Assembly (NCBI RefSeq): GCF_005871085.1 | Contig: NZ_VAUP01000037.1 | Location: 1 to 64,000 of the forward strand | Source of the DNA: Xanthobacter autotrophicus | GTDB taxonomy: Bacteria; Pseudomonadota; Alphaproteobacteria; Rhizobiales; Xanthobacteraceae | Direction of reading: 5' to 3' | DNA: 64,000 nucleotides | Part shown: one piece after another, positions 15,365 to 25,194 of the stretch | How the letters are laid out: each line of letters opens with the position of its first letter | How positions within the stretch are numbered: the first letter of the stretch is position 1 | Notes under the pieces: model-generated | Told to the model about the DNA's origin: nothing | What the model saw: the letters and a program-made list of their open reading frames with translations, nothing else | Database searches by the model: none | Made by a program: the position numbers and the translations under genes

Positions 15365-15653
15365 TGTTCGCAATTCTTCGCCCCGGCGAGGGCGATGAGG
15401 TCGGGGTTTCCGTGGCGGGACTGAGGTTGAAATTGTGGACGCGATCCATGATGGGCTATGCACCGCCTCGTCGTCAAAGGGGCGGCCTGGTCGGCCTCAA
15501 CTGCTGATTACGGCCCCGGAGGGATGGGACCGTTCGGCCACAGAACAATGTGTCCCATGTCGTCCGCATCACCATCTACCCGCAGCGCGGCCGTTCGGCA
15601 CTCCTGCATTCGGGGAGATCTAAGGGGCGGGCGCACCTTGCTTCCAAAGGCTT

Positions 15654-16832
15654 TCAGTCCTCTACCCCGAAGTCCGTCGGCATGTTGGGTGGCCAGTAAC
15701 CTTTCGCCTGTTTTCGCAAAACAACGGAACGGTGCAGCAGTGCGCCTTCGGGGATCGTCCGCCGCTCGCCGAACGGAATGCTGATACCGAGCACCGAGGG
15801 GTGCTTCGACAAGGGCGGCTTCCTGCGCGGTATGATCTCCACAGGCTTCCAAGCCAGTGTGAGCGTCTCATGATCGTCCGCAAGCGGATCCGGGGCTATC
15901 TGATCTCCCCTGCTTCCCGTCCCATGCGCGATGGCGTTCACGCTCTGTGTGCGGAACAAGACATCCCTCTTCGCCGCCTCGCGTATCATCCAGGCCAGCG
16001 GCACCTTGGCGAGTGCGCTCTGCTCCTCCGGATATCCGCCACCGACATCCCCGTGTCCGCCGGCAAACCAGACCTCTTTGAAGTCTTGCGGCCTGGCAGC
16101 ATCACGATTGAAGGGATTTCCCCAGAACTCCTGCCTAGGCTCCCAAAGCTGGGGCTGGAACATGGTTCGGCGCTCGTCGATCGCCACTGCGTGGAGCACG
16201 CTTTCGACACTCTTGTTGCGGCGCGTGAAGGCGTGTGACTTGAGCCGAGGGCGCCAACGTCCGCTCTCGATGACCGATGCGACGGTATCGAACAGTCCTA
16301 GCAGCCGGATGGGCGGACGGTCGGTGTCGAGCGTTCTTTCGAAAAGGCGGACCTCTTTGAAGCTGTTCGCCTCATGATCATCCCGCTCATCGACGCCCTT
16401 ATAGGCACGATAGGCGTAGTCGAGCAGATTGAGGTTGTGGACCTTCATGATCCCGACCGCATGGATGAATCCGGCGAGTACACGCGCCGTGTATGCACCT
16501 CGACTGAACCCGAAGATCATGATCCGGTCACGCTCGCCTCGCTCGCCGTCTTCTGAAGGCTGGCGGGAGCTGTAGTTCTCGACGAGGAAGCGGTAGGCCT
16601 CCTTCACGTTGCTGTCGAGCCCCATGCCCGTCGCGAGCCCCCAAACTTCGCCTGCTTTGCTTGCTGTTCGGAACCAGGATCCGTCACCCCCAAACGTCCC
16701 CACGCCCGGGTCATAGTAGACGAGCTGGCTTTCGTCCTTTTTCATGGCCTGGTACAGCCGCAGGACATTCGTCCTGTCCTGCGAAATCTGGTTCGATGTT
16801 CCGTCCAGGAGAAGCACAATGTTCTTACGCAT
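15654..16832 (-). CDS. DUF2235 family alpha/beta hydrolase
   Basis: A 392-residue DUF2235 protein. It opens NIVLLLDGTSNQ, has YYDPGVGTFGG, and carries the nucleophile elbow GFSRGA (Ser110). Later blocks include VWFAGGHGDVGGGYPE, which likely supplies catalytic Asp/His. The family includes phospholipase-like enzymes (T6SS Tle1 class) and many uncharacterised stand-alone proteins. No secretion partner or immunity gene is next to it; it lies within a defence cluster and could be a defence effector, but this is only position. An AT-rich upstream region (16833-17050) suggests its own promoter. Confidence 0.85.
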   Translation of the reverse strand: MRKNIVLLLDGTSNQISQDRTNVLRLYQAMKKDESQLVYYDPGVGTFGGDGSWFRTASKAGEVWGLATGMGLDSNVKEAYRFLVENYSSRQPSEDGERGERDRIMIFGFSRGAYTARVLAGFIHAVGIMKVHNLNLLDYAYRAYKGVDERDDHEANSFKEVRLFERTLDTDRPPIRLLGLFDTVASVIESGRWRPRLKSHAFTRRNKSVESVLHAVAIDERRTMFQPQLWEPRQEFWGNPFNRDAARPQDFKEVWFAGGHGDVGGGYPEEQSALAKVPLAWMIREAAKRDVLFRTQSVNAIAHGTGSRGDQIAPDPLADDHETLTLAWKPVEIIPRRKPPLSKHPSVLGISIPFGERRTIPEGALLHRSVVLRKQAKGYWPPNMPTDFGVED

Positions 16833-17097
16833 CCTGTCTTTTCCTATGTTGAGCGCATTGCATTTCCACTAATAATTTCACAATTAAAATTAAATACGAT
16901 ATCTGATCGCCGTTATAATATTTGAAAAATATTGTAGAATATCAACCTCAAATCCTATCTTTTTTCCGATAGTTTTGTCAATAAAAATGCTGATTTGTCG
17001 CGAGCGTGACAAAATTTTGCTGGTTTACGACGTGAGAACTCAATTTTAGCCTTGATGAATTAGCTTCGGATGCGAGCGTTGAACATCGTCGATGGCG

Positions 17098-17592
17098 TTA
17101 TATGACTAAATAGCGCCTTAGGCGAAGGTCCACCTCGCGCCGCGGCAAGCGACAGCGCGGATGTGCTGCGGTCTTCGACAGGCATGCGTGGAGCGTTACC
17201 GAGTCGCACAGGCCAGCGGTCTCTATGCGGTCAATGATCCAAAGAACCCCATGGACGGCGAGCCCTTCGGCTTCGGCAACCGCGCGTAGTACACTGTCGC
17301 CCGTCAGAAGCGTCCATTGCCTCCCTTGAGCCAGGGCGAAGGCGAATGTGTCCGCGACCGAAAGCCGTCGATCAATTCTGCCCAATTGTGTCGCGCGCCG
17401 GACCTCGCCTCCCTCTAGGGACTCGATGACAATTCCGAGCGCGCGCAGTCTTTCGCCGAACTCGACATCGAGTTCGCGCTCGAACAGGAGATCGGGAACC
17501 ACAAGGCTGTCCTGGAGCCCGAATGCTGCGTCGAGTAGGTCGCCACGGTCAAGATCGATGATCACCGAGGTGTCAGACACCAAGAACGGCAT
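17098..17592 (-). CDS. PIN-domain protein
   Basis: A 164-residue PIN-like protein: the N-terminus LVSDTSVIIDLDRGD supplies the first catalytic Asp, a middle Glu lies in LLFERELDVEFG, and LSVADTFAFALA followed by TLLTGDSVLRAVAEA supplies further acidic residues. It follows the XRE/metallopeptidase gene with a 4-bp gap on the same strand. XRE-ImmA/IrrE plus PIN pairs behave like toxin-antitoxin units, so this is likely an RNase toxin with the upstream gene as regulator. The last 30 residues look unrelated to the PIN fold. Confidence 0.78.
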   Translation of the reverse strand: MPFLVSDTSVIIDLDRGDLLDAAFGLQDSLVVPDLLFERELDVEFGERLRALGIVIESLEGGEVRRATQLGRIDRRLSVADTFAFALAQGRQWTLLTGDSVLRAVAEAEGLAVHGVLWIIDRIETAGLCDSVTLHACLSKTAAHPRCRLPRREVDLRLRRYLVI

Positions 17593-17596
17593 GGTC

Positions 17597-18652
17597 TCAC
17601 ATGGCCTCGGCCAAACGCTGATCGAGCGCCTTCAAGGTGATGCCGAGCATCTCGGCCGCACGACTCTCGCCGATCACCCCTTCAGCTAACGCACGATAGC
17701 ATAGCCGTTCGAAGCGCTTTGGCTCTTCATAGCTCGCCTCGATGCAGGCCGGCTCTGCGAACGGCTCCTTGCGCCACCCACGCTTGGTGAACTCTTTGAA
17801 GAGCTCGGAAAAGGCATTCTTCCCGATAATGCCGAGATCATGGCAGCGAAATGCGATCGCCTGGACGCTGACGCCGAACCGCTGCTTGAGCGCGACCAGT
17901 TCACCAATACTGATCGCAGAGCGCTGCGCGCCGACCTCGGCGCGCACGACATCGGCCGGCATCAGGAATGCGCCGGCAAAGCGATGTGCCGCGCGTTCCT
18001 CGTCGACCCCTGCTGCGGGCAACATCACCATGTGACCGAGTTCATGCGCAAGCGTGAAACGCTTGCGCTCCGCCCAGATATTCTTGCGCACAACGATCAC
18101 GCGCGCCGCGTCGCGCCCCTTCCGCATGACCCGTGCGGCCAGACCGTCGATGTCATCGAGGTCGATAGAGAGCACCTTGACGCCGCGCTCTTCTAGCAGC
18201 TCAGCGAGCTTGGGTACCGGATCATGGCCCAGGCCCCATTCCTCGCGAACCGAGCGAGCTGCATCTTCGGCGTCGCGCATGTCATATACTGGATAAGGCG
18301 CGCTGCGCGGCTGCTCCCACTCGACGCTTTTGAGCCCGAGCAAATCCTCGATTGCCAGGTAGCGCTCGAGCAGTTGCAGCGTCTGCGCTTCAATCGTCGC
18401 CTCTTCCTTGGCGCTGCGCTTCTTTCGGAAATCGACCCCTTCCAGCGTCAGTTCCTCGTCGCTGAGCAGATAGGACTCGCTGACCCCAAGCGCGGACGCG
18501 AGCGCCATCAGCGCGCGCGAGCCCGGCATGTCCTCGTTGCGCTCATATTTTCCGATCGCCTGGGCACTGACGATGTTGCCCATGCGCTCGGCGAGCTCTC
18601 GCAGCGACATCCCTGCGGATGCCCGCGCAAGCTTCAGTCTCGTGCCGATCAT
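17597..18652 (-). CDS. XRE HTH fused to ImmA/IrrE metallopeptidase
   Basis: The 351-residue protein combines an N-terminal Cro/C1 HTH (residues 3-60: KLARASAGMSLRELAERMG, QAIGKYERNEDMPG) with an M78/ImmA domain carrying HELGHM (203-208) and a downstream FAGAFLMP segment. Such proteins are repressors or anti-repressors; in some CBASS operons the separate CapH (HTH) and CapP (ImmA-like peptidase) pair controls expression. Here both parts are in one chain, encoded divergently from a CD-NTase operon. Matching operator sequences lie on both sides of the intergenic region. The PIN gene is co-transcribed behind it. Confidence 0.85.
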   Translation of the reverse strand: MIGTRLKLARASAGMSLRELAERMGNIVSAQAIGKYERNEDMPGSRALMALASALGVSESYLLSDEELTLEGVDFRKKRSAKEEATIEAQTLQLLERYLAIEDLLGLKSVEWEQPRSAPYPVYDMRDAEDAARSVREEWGLGHDPVPKLAELLEERGVKVLSIDLDDIDGLAARVMRKGRDAARVIVVRKNIWAERKRFTLAHELGHMVMLPAAGVDEERAAHRFAGAFLMPADVVRAEVGAQRSAISIGELVALKQRFGVSVQAIAFRCHDLGIIGKNAFSELFKEFTKRGWRKEPFAEPACIEASYEEPKRFERLCYRALAEGVIGESRAAEMLGITLKALDQRLAEAM

Positions 18653-18676
18653 GGCCTGACTACCTTTCGCGCTATC

Positions 18677-18789
18677 GGTTTACAAAAATCAATATAATGG
18701 AAATTTTGTAAACCAAAGACCCTTGAAATACCCATAGGGAAGCCCCAGATGCGGACTTCGTGGTGGCATCATAACGCAATTTTGTAAAC
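18677..18789. promoter_or_regulatory. Shared operator sites between the XRE-ImmA gene and CBASS
   Basis: GGTTTACAAAA (18677-18687) and TTTTGTAAACC (18704-18714) are a perfect 11-bp inverted repeat 25 bp upstream of the XRE-ImmA start. The half-site TTTTGTAAAC recurs at 18780-18789, directly before the Shine-Dalgarno of the CD-NTase gene. The same motif at both divergent starts suggests one repressor controls both transcripts; the XRE-ImmA protein is the obvious candidate. Confidence 0.7.
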
Positions 18790-18801
18790 TGGAGTTTCGC
18801 A

Positions 18802-20046
18802 ATGGCCTCAAATATGTTTCGCGGCGATGGACGGCCGCAAGACCCCTTTGGCGACCCGCTTGATGCGATCCTTGCCGAGATCGCGATCAATCTCCAGTTG
18901 CCGCCCGGCCTCCACGCCAAGGCGGTCGGTCGCTATGAGGCGGTTTGCCGACATATCGATCGCCCCGGCAGCCCGCTCGAAGGGCGCGTGTCCAGCCTCT
19001 ACCCGCAGGGGTCGATGGCCATCGACGCGACGATTTCGACCCGCGGCACCGACGATGAATATGATCTTGACGCCGTCGCCGAGATCATCGGCGGCAATGA
19101 GGGGCCGGAGGAACTGCTCGACCTCCTCGAAGCCGCGCTGGAGGGCTATCCGATTTCGCGGATCGAGCGGAAGACCCGCTGCATCACCCTCTATTATGCC
19201 GATGGCATGCACCTCGACGTGACGCCGGCCCGTCGCTTCGCGCCCAAAGAAAAGGAAGGCGCAATCGCCCATGCCAAGAAGGGGCGGCCGCAAGAACATC
19301 GCTATGTGCCGATGAACGCCTACGGTTTTTGCGTGTGGTATAATAATAAGGCGCCGGCCGAAAAGCGCTTCGCTCTTGCGCTCAACCATCAACTCTATGC
19401 CAGTCACGGGCTCGTCTTCGACGCCGCCGAGGTCGAGGAGGTACCTGAGCAGACGCCGCTCCTCATCAAAAGCGTCACCACTGTCGCGCTCCAGCTTATC
19501 AAGCGCCATCGTAACATCCTTTACGCCGATACCTCGGACCGCATGCCGCCTTCGGTCGTGCTGTCCTGCCACGCCGGCCACGCGGCGGTGCCGGGTATGG
19601 GCCTCACAGACATGGTCATGCGCCAGGCGCGCTGGACGGCGCGGGCTATTGATCAGGCGGCGCGGCAGAACAAGCTGCTCGACGTGCCCAATCCCGAATT
19701 TCACCAGGAACGCTTCACCGATCGCTGGCCGGAGAATCAAACCCAGCAGCAGCACTACGCGCGAGCGTTGAACGCGTTGGCAGATGGGCTCCAGGCCGCC
19801 CGCGAACGCGGCGTCCAACTGGAGGATCTCCAGGAATGGCTGCGCGAGCAGTTCGGTCAGCGCGTGGTCTCGCGCTCGATCGAGACCTTCAACAAGCGGC
19901 TCGGTCAGCAGGTGCAGGCGCGCCAGCATGGCTATACCCGCAAGGGCGGTCTCTTCACTCCGGCGGCGCCCGCAATCATCACCGGTACCAGCGCGTTAGC
20001 GCCGGTGGCGGCGCGCGCACATACCAATATGGGCGAGCGCCGCTGA
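18802..20046 (+). CDS. CBASS CD-NTase (type II-short operon)
   Basis: A 414-residue nucleotidyltransferase of the cGAS/DncV-like class. The NTase motif is QGSMAIDATIS (Gly70-Ser71), then DEYDLD with Asp88 and Asp90, and a third Asp139 in MHLDVTP. It would make a cyclic oligonucleotide on phage infection. It is the first gene of a compact three-gene operon with an E2-like gene (1-bp stop/start overlap) and an HNH-SAVED effector. GGAG precedes the ATG. The clade and product nucleotide cannot be told from sequence by eye. Confidence 0.88.
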   Translation: MASNMFRGDGRPQDPFGDPLDAILAEIAINLQLPPGLHAKAVGRYEAVCRHIDRPGSPLEGRVSSLYPQGSMAIDATISTRGTDDEYDLDAVAEIIGGNEGPEELLDLLEAALEGYPISRIERKTRCITLYYADGMHLDVTPARRFAPKEKEGAIAHAKKGRPQEHRYVPMNAYGFCVWYNNKAPAEKRFALALNHQLYASHGLVFDAAEVEEVPEQTPLLIKSVTTVALQLIKRHRNILYADTSDRMPPSVVLSCHAGHAAVPGMGLTDMVMRQARWTARAIDQAARQNKLLDVPNPEFHQERFTDRWPENQTQQQHYARALNALADGLQAARERGVQLEDLQEWLREQFGQRVVSRSIETFNKRLGQQVQARQHGYTRKGGLFTPAAPAIITGTSALAPVAARAHTNMGERR

Positions 20047-20498
20047 TGATGGTCCATAGCATCGACGCGCAGATCCAAGCGATGCGGACGATCTGGCCCG
20101 AGCTGGCGCTGGTCGCGCGCAATGCCGAGGCCGCCGCATGGAAGGGGCCGGTTTGCCCGCTCCTCCAGACCTACCGCGTCGGCATCCTCTATCGGGCGCC
20201 GATGCTAGTCGAAAATCTCGACTCGCGCCGACTGCAGCCGCGCGTCTCGATCCTCGCGCCCGCACTTCGGCCGCGACCGGGCGATCCCGAGGGACGGTTG
20301 CCTCATGTCTATTATGGGCCGGACGGCGAAGTGACGCTCTGCCTCCTCGATCCCGATGCGGGTGACTGGTCGCCAGCGGATCTAATCGCCGAGACGACGG
20401 TGCCTTGGACCATCGAATGGCTCGCGGCCTATGAGGGGTGGCGCGCCACCGGCAAGTGGACCGCGAGCGGCCGCCATGTGGAGACCGCCAATGGCTAA
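20046..20498 (+). CDS. E2-like CBASS accessory protein (no E1)
   Basis: A 150-residue protein with the pattern of bacterial E2-like proteins in short type [17 protein letters not shown], then VTLCLLDP with candidate catalytic Cys99, then [19 protein letters not shown] and [10 protein letters not shown], ending SGRH. Such E2-only proteins are thought to conjugate or prime the CD-NTase without an E1. The start overlaps the CD-NTase stop (a second ATG lies 3 bp further), and its end overlaps the effector start by 8 bp. The family call is from memory of the motif; no E1 or JAB gene is present. Confidence 0.75.
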   Translation: MMVHSIDAQIQAMRTIWPELALVARNAEAAAWKGPVCPLLQTYRVGILYRAPMLVENLDSRRLQPRVSILAPALRPRPGDPEGRLPHVYYGPDGEVTLCLLDPDAGDWSPADLIAETTVPWTIEWLAAYEGWRATGKWTASGRHVETANG

Positions 20499-21627
20499 GA
20501 GCAAAATCCCTCAGAAGGTGCAATCGGCGCTTTGGGCGCGCGCCGCCGGGCGCTGCCAGTATCGCGGCTGCAATCAGGATCTCGTCGGCGACCTGATCTC
20601 CGGCAATGAGGACGCGTTGTTCGGCTTCATCGCGCATATCGTCGGCGACAGCGCTGAGGGGCCGCGCGGGCATCCGGTTCGCTCGCCGCAGCTTGCCAAG
20701 AGCCTCGATAATCTGATGCTGATGTGCGCTGTCCATCACAAGCTGATCGACGTCGACGGTCTCGCTGATCATCCCGAGCCGCTACTGCTCGGTATGAAGG
20801 CCAAACATGAAGCGCGCGTCGCGCTGCTTGCCGGCATCGACGAGGACCGCGCGTCCCATGTCCTGCGCTTCGGCGCCAGCATAGGCGCGAACGAAGCCCT
20901 GGTCTCGACGCGCGCGATCTTCTCCGCGATGCCGCCCGATCATCATCCGGCAAGCGCCCAGACCATCGACCTTGAGATGACGGGCCATGCCTTCGCCGAC
21001 AGCGATCCGGTCTTCTGGGCGATGCAGCAGGCCAATCTTCAACGTAATTTCGCCAAGCGTGTCGGTGGACGGATCGAGCACCAGGAAATCCGCCATCTGA
21101 GTGTCTTTGCTCTCGCCCCTCAACCCCTTCTGATCGAACTCGGCCGACTACTGTGCGACATCGTCCCCATGGTCGTCCATCAGCGGCACCGTGAGCCTTC
21201 GACCTGGGACTGGCAGCGCGATTGCGAAGCCGTGCGTTATCAGACGGGCGAGCCCGCAGCGGACCGAGTCGGCGCGGTCGCACTGAAGCTCGGCGTCAGT
21301 GCGACTATCACCGATGACCGGATTGAGCGGGTGCTCGGGCAAGATACGGCGATCTGGAGCCTCTGCGCCGAGGCACCCCATAATGATATCATCCGGTGCC
21401 CCGAGGATCAGGCGGCCTATCGTAAGGCGCTCCGCGGGCTGTTCGACGCGATCAAAGCACGCCACGGTTACGGCGTGCCTATCCATATCTTCCCGGCTTT
21501 GCCGGCATCGCTGGCGGTGGAAACCGGCCGGGTGTGGATGCCCAAAGCTGATCCAGAACTCAAAATCTACGATCAGCAGCGAGAAAATGGTTTCGTTTAC
21601 GCGCTTACGATAGGAAAATCCGGTTAG
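20491..21627 (+). CDS. HNH-SAVED effector (Cap5-like)
   Basis: I start at ATG 20491, overlapping the previous gene by 8 bp. The 378-residue protein has an N-terminal HNH nuclease: [12 protein letters not shown] (Cys22, Cys27), FIAHIVGD (His49), and [14 protein letters not shown] (about 75-87). The C-terminal half, from about residue 165, has the SAVED pattern around [20 protein letters not shown] and [25 protein letters not shown] binds the cyclic nucleotide and activates DNA cleavage by the HNH domain. It completes a three-gene CBASS and is followed by a non-coding gap. Confidence 0.88.
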   Translation: MAKSKIPQKVQSALWARAAGRCQYRGCNQDLVGDLISGNEDALFGFIAHIVGDSAEGPRGHPVRSPQLAKSLDNLMLMCAVHHKLIDVDGLADHPEPLLLGMKAKHEARVALLAGIDEDRASHVLRFGASIGANEALVSTRAIFSAMPPDHHPASAQTIDLEMTGHAFADSDPVFWAMQQANLQRNFAKRVGGRIEHQEIRHLSVFALAPQPLLIELGRLLCDIVPMVVHQRHREPSTWDWQRDCEAVRYQTGEPAADRVGAVALKLGVSATITDDRIERVLGQDTAIWSLCAEAPHNDIIRCPEDQAAYRKALRGLFDAIKARHGYGVPIHIFPALPASLAVETGRVWMPKADPELKIYDQQRENGFVYALTIGKSG

Positions 21628-22020
21628 ATACACGTATTTAAAGCGTGAGGATTGAGAGTTGTTATTGTAAGTAAGATGAGTAATATATGTATTCGCTCCT
21701 CGATAACGCAACTGATAGGCATGTTCTTGGCCTAGATCTGAGGCTTTGCGCCGGCAGTTCAAGGCGGATTGCCGGTGCCGCTGACCCTAAGGCGAAGTTC
21801 GAGGCGTCCGTTTTTGGGCATTCGCCCGCTTGCCTGGTACGTCGAGGATGGGGCCGGGACCGGACTGGCAGGTTTCGATCGTCGATCGGGGCGTAACGGA
21901 CATTTCTTCGAGGCGGTGGAGTCCAGGACCAGGCTCGTCTCTGTCGGACGGCGAAACTGGGAAGGTACCACCCCCCAACTCGCGAAGACGAAGCGAGGAA
22001 CATGCAGCCGCAGGAGGGTC
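21628..22020. other. Non-coding gap with repeat copy and sequence remnants
   Basis: About 390 bp between the type II CBASS effector and the convergent helicase gene. It contains the right copy of the ~90-bp diverged repeat (21783-21873) and an AT-rich start. No reading frame has recognisable content. Confidence 0.6.
21783..21873 (+). repeat. Diverged ~90-bp direct repeat, right copy
   Basis: Begins GACCCTAAGGCGAAGTTCG and continues CGTCCG, TTTTTGGGC, a cysteine-codon-like CGCTTGCC core, CGAGGATGGG, CCGGGA and TGGCAGG, in the same order as 12570-12660. It lies 9.2 kb from the left copy in the same orientation. From memory it resembles dispersed intergenic sequence common in sphingomonad genomes. 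Confidence 0.6.
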
Positions 22021-25000
22021 CTAGACCGCTTCGGCGGCCACGAGTGCGATCTTGATCATCAGCCCCGCGATTGGCTGGTGTATCCAGTAGTCGCGGCACT
22101 CTCGCGCGGCGCCTTGGCGAAGCGCGCGAGCGTAGAGATCCACCTGACCACCGAACGCGTTCAGCCGCTCGTCGTCAAAGGCCATCGCCCCTGGGAAGCT
22201 CTTGTGATCGATCACGGCAAAGCCGTAGCCGTCGTCGATCAGCAGATCGATCCTGCCGGAGATGACCTGAAGGTTCTCCGCCGCGTGAACCGGCCACTCC
22301 CGCATCCGGGCGGAGCCGCCGTAGCGCTGATCCAGAAACGCGTGCAGTCGGTCTGCGGCCTCGACCAGGTCGCCCGGCGCGAGCTGTGGCGCGCCCCACC
22401 TGCGCAGCATGTCGCCGGCGAGGGCCAGCCGAGCCGATACCGGGCGGACGGGATCGTCGAAGGCGAAGAAGCGGTGGAAAGCCTCGCCGACTGCCTGCAG
22501 GTCAGGATCGCCAACCAGAGTGATGCGCGGCCCCAGCTGCACCGTCTCGGCCACGCGAACCGTGCCGGAGAACGTGCGGGCGCTCGGTCGCAGCCTGAGC
22601 GGGGGATGCAGCTGCCTGACCGCGGCCGGACGTGCGAACTCCAGCGCTGGTTCCCTTGCCTCCGCGTCCAGCCTCGGCGGAGGCGGCCGTAGTGCGAAGG
22701 TCTGGTCATTGATGGCCAGTGGATCGCTGGGCAGTCTGATGAGGGGCTGTCCGTCGTCCGTAGCCAGCTCGTTCAACCAGTCGGTCTTACCGGTAGTCGT
22801 AAGCGCGAGATGGTCGCGGGCGCGCGTCATGCCGACGTAGAGCAGGCGGGTTCTCTCCAGCTTTTCCTCTTTAAGGGTCCGCTCGCCCTCAGGGCTGAGC
22901 GCGGCCGCCTGATCCAAGCCGACGTCCTTGGCTTGAGCGCCGTACGGCCAAGGCCAGTAGCGGAGCACCCGTCCGGCCAGTGGGTCGCGCCAGTCCGGCT
23001 TGTCGAGTTCCTCGGCGTAGACGCCGAAAGGGTTGCCCTTCGCCTCGTGCTCGAGTCCGGTGAGCACCACGATCGGCCACTCCAGACCCTTGGAGCCATG
23101 GTAGGTGAGGAGGTTGACCGCCTCAGGATGACGGCTCTGAGGCTGCGCCAGCGCGTCTCGGGTGGCGAGCCATTCGCACGCGCCGGCGAGAGTGGCGGCC
23201 TGCCGTTCCGACCGCTGCTCCTCCTGGTAACCGTCCAGGAGCGAACGCACGGCCTCGAGATTGGCGAGACGCTGCTCCGCAAGTCCCCAGCGGGCGACGG
23301 TGGCCAGCATGCCTTCAACGTGGAGGACGCCGTCGAATATCTCCCCCGGGGTGAGCTGCGGCGCAAGTGATCGAAGGTCCTTCAACTCCTGCGTGAACGG
23401 GACGCAGGCTTCGAGAGCCTCCACGTTGTGCTGCTCGAAGGCGGCGCCAAGCCAGCCGTCGTCGTCACAGGAAAGTCGGACGACTTCGGCGAGCGCCAGG
23501 CTGTCGGTCGGATCCGCGACCCAGCGCAGCGCCGCTAGGGCGAGTTCCACCTCGGCCTGGTCGAGCAGCCCGCTCCGCTCGACCGCCACCCTTATGTCGC
23601 GCCGCGACAGCGCCGACGCCAGCTGAAGCACCTGGTCGTTCGATCGGCAGAGAACCGCGACGTCCCCGCCTCTCGCAGGCCGCGCCGGTCCCGTCTTCGG
23701 CTGGATCTGCCAGCCGGGGCCGTCAGCGAGGAGACCGGCGATTTGGCTTGCCAGGTCCTCCGTCCGAAGGTCCTTGTTCGATCCGGCAAGCTTCCACACC
23801 GATAGCGGCGGGAGGTCACCGTCCGCCTCCGCACGGTCGTAATCGGCGAAGGTGATCTCCTCCGGACGCATGCCGGTGCGGCGGAAGTTCGGCTCGAACG
23901 AGGCGTTCACCAATGCGCCCAGAGCCGGCCGCGTCCTGTAGGACTTGCGCAGGAATTCGAAGGTACCGCCGGTGTCGGTCGTGATCGCCTGGGCCGCGGC
24001 CTGGGTGAGCGCGGGGTCCGCGTCGCGGAACCCGTAGATGGACTGCTTCGGATCGCCGACCCAGGCGTTCACCGGTGCGATGCTGGCGAGCGCCGAGAAG
24101 ATGGCGATTTGAATCGGACTGGAGTCCTGATACTCGTCGACGAACACGGCGCCGATCAGCTCGCCGAGGCGGGCGTGGTTGGACGGATTGCGCAGGATCT
24201 CGAGGGCGAGCATTTCCTGGTCGACGAAGTCAACGAGTCCGCGCGCGTGCTTGAAGGCGGCGTAGTCGGCGAGGCACTGCGCCGCGCACTCGAGTTGCAT
24301 CCTGATGAAGGTCTCGATGTCGGCGCGCAGGCGCGGGTGGCGCGCGTGCGCGGCCGCCGCCGCGATCACGTCAGTGAACAACTCCGCGTCGGCCTTGGTC
24401 GCGCCCAACTTCGACAGCCGCGCCCATTCGACCCAGGGGAGGTGCTCGCCGCGCTGTAACCGCGCCGCCGCCGCTTCCACGCAGGGCACGTCCTTCTTGA
24501 GCGTGCCCTGCTTGAGGCTGGCCCGCCGCGGTTCGATCGCGGCCAAGCATTCGAAGACTGCGTCGGCGAGTGCGGCGTCGAGCGTCTCGGTCGTTTCGCC
24601 TGGAGCGGCCATCGGCAGGAGCTGCGTCAGGCTCGCCACGGAGTGATCGGCGGAGGCGCCGATACGCTCCGGACCGATGCCGTTCGAGCGGGCGAGGTCG
24701 ACGATCCGGCGAAGATGATCCTGCCAACCATCGATGAGGCGGCCGTGCATGAAGAAGCCCTGCGCCTGCAGGTCGAACCGCTCCGCGATCTGCTGCAAGG
24801 TCGGGGCGTAGCCCGACATTGCGGGGCCGATCGCCCGCGCAAAGACGGCCTTCTGCCGGTCCTCGGGGATAACCTCGGCGACGGGGGACCGGCCGAGCTC
24901 GAATGCAAATTCCGAGATGAGCGAGCCGCAAACGCTGTTCACCGTTCCGATCCGCGCAGCGAGCATCGCGGCCGCGAGGTCGGGCCGGTCGCCTTTGATC

Positions 25001-25194
25001 AGCTGCGAGCGGATGCGGCCCGCGAGCTCCGCCGCCGCTTTCTTGGTGAAGGTAGTGGCGAGCAGCCGGTGCGGGACGAGCCCCGTGCCTACCGCCGACC
25101 TGATCCGCTCGACCAGCGTGTAGGTCTTGCCGGTGCCCGCCGACGCGATGATGGTGTCGACGCGTTTGTGGATAATGCCAGTCACCTGGTTCAT
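22021..25194 (-). CDS. UvrD/AddA-like helicase-nuclease
   Basis: I start at ATG 25194, overlapping the stop of the upstream gene (ATGA). The 1057-residue product has Walker A ASAGTGKT (17-24), the motif [16 protein letters not shown], a Walker B region [38 protein letters not shown] and the late motif [13 protein letters not shown]. The C-terminus carries a RecB-type nuclease core, [10 protein letters not shown] followed by [11 protein letters not shown]. This is the AddA architecture. With the next gene upstream it forms an AddAB-like pair that lies in line with the type III CBASS genes. It could be a defence helicase-nuclease rather than a housekeeping repair enzyme. Confidence 0.85.
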   Translation of the reverse strand: MNQVTGIIHKRVDTIIASAGTGKTYTLVERIRSAVGTGLVPHRLLATTFTKKAAAELAGRIRSQLIKGDRPDLAAAMLAARIGTVNSVCGSLISEFAFELGRSPVAEVIPEDRQKAVFARAIGPAMSGYAPTLQQIAERFDLQAQGFFMHGRLIDGWQDHLRRIVDLARSNGIGPERIGASADHSVASLTQLLPMAAPGETTETLDAALADAVFECLAAIEPRRASLKQGTLKKDVPCVEAAAARLQRGEHLPWVEWARLSKLGATKADAELFTDVIAAAAAHARHPRLRADIETFIRMQLECAAQCLADYAAFKHARGLVDFVDQEMLALEILRNPSNHARLGELIGAVFVDEYQDSSPIQIAIFSALASIAPVNAWVGDPKQSIYGFRDADPALTQAAAQAITTDTGGTFEFLRKSYRTRPALGALVNASFEPNFRRTGMRPEEITFADYDRAEADGDLPPLSVWKLAGSNKDLRTEDLASQIAGLLADGPGWQIQPKTGPARPARGGDVAVLCRSNDQVLQLASALSRRDIRVAVERSGLLDQAEVELALAALRWVADPTDSLALAEVVRLSCDDDGWLGAAFEQHNVEALEACVPFTQELKDLRSLAPQLTPGEIFDGVLHVEGMLATVARWGLAEQRLANLEAVRSLLDGYQEEQRSERQAATLAGACEWLATRDALAQPQSRHPEAVNLLTYHGSKGLEWPIVVLTGLEHEAKGNPFGVYAEELDKPDWRDPLAGRVLRYWPWPYGAQAKDVGLDQAAALSPEGERTLKEEKLERTRLLYVGMTRARDHLALTTTGKTDWLNELATDDGQPLIRLPSDPLAINDQTFALRPPPPRLDAEAREPALEFARPAAVRQLHPPLRLRPSARTFSGTVRVAETVQLGPRITLVGDPDLQAVGEAFHRFFAFDDPVRPVSARLALAGDMLRRWGAPQLAPGDLVEAADRLHAFLDQRYGGSARMREWPVHAAENLQVISGRIDLLIDDGYGFAVIDHKSFPGAMAFDDERLNAFGGQVDLYARALRQGAARECRDYWIHQPIAGLMIKIALVAAEAV

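Noticed and set aside
16833-17097. AT-rich stretch considered as a small RNA or CRISPR leader
   Set aside because: There are no spaced repeats and no stable terminator hairpin; it fits a promoter region for the DUF2235 gene. No CRISPR array was found anywhere in the window.
21769-22692. 307-codon plus-strand frame over the end of the AddA-like gene
   Set aside because: It covers non-coding repeat DNA and then the antisense of a clear helicase-nuclease C-terminus.
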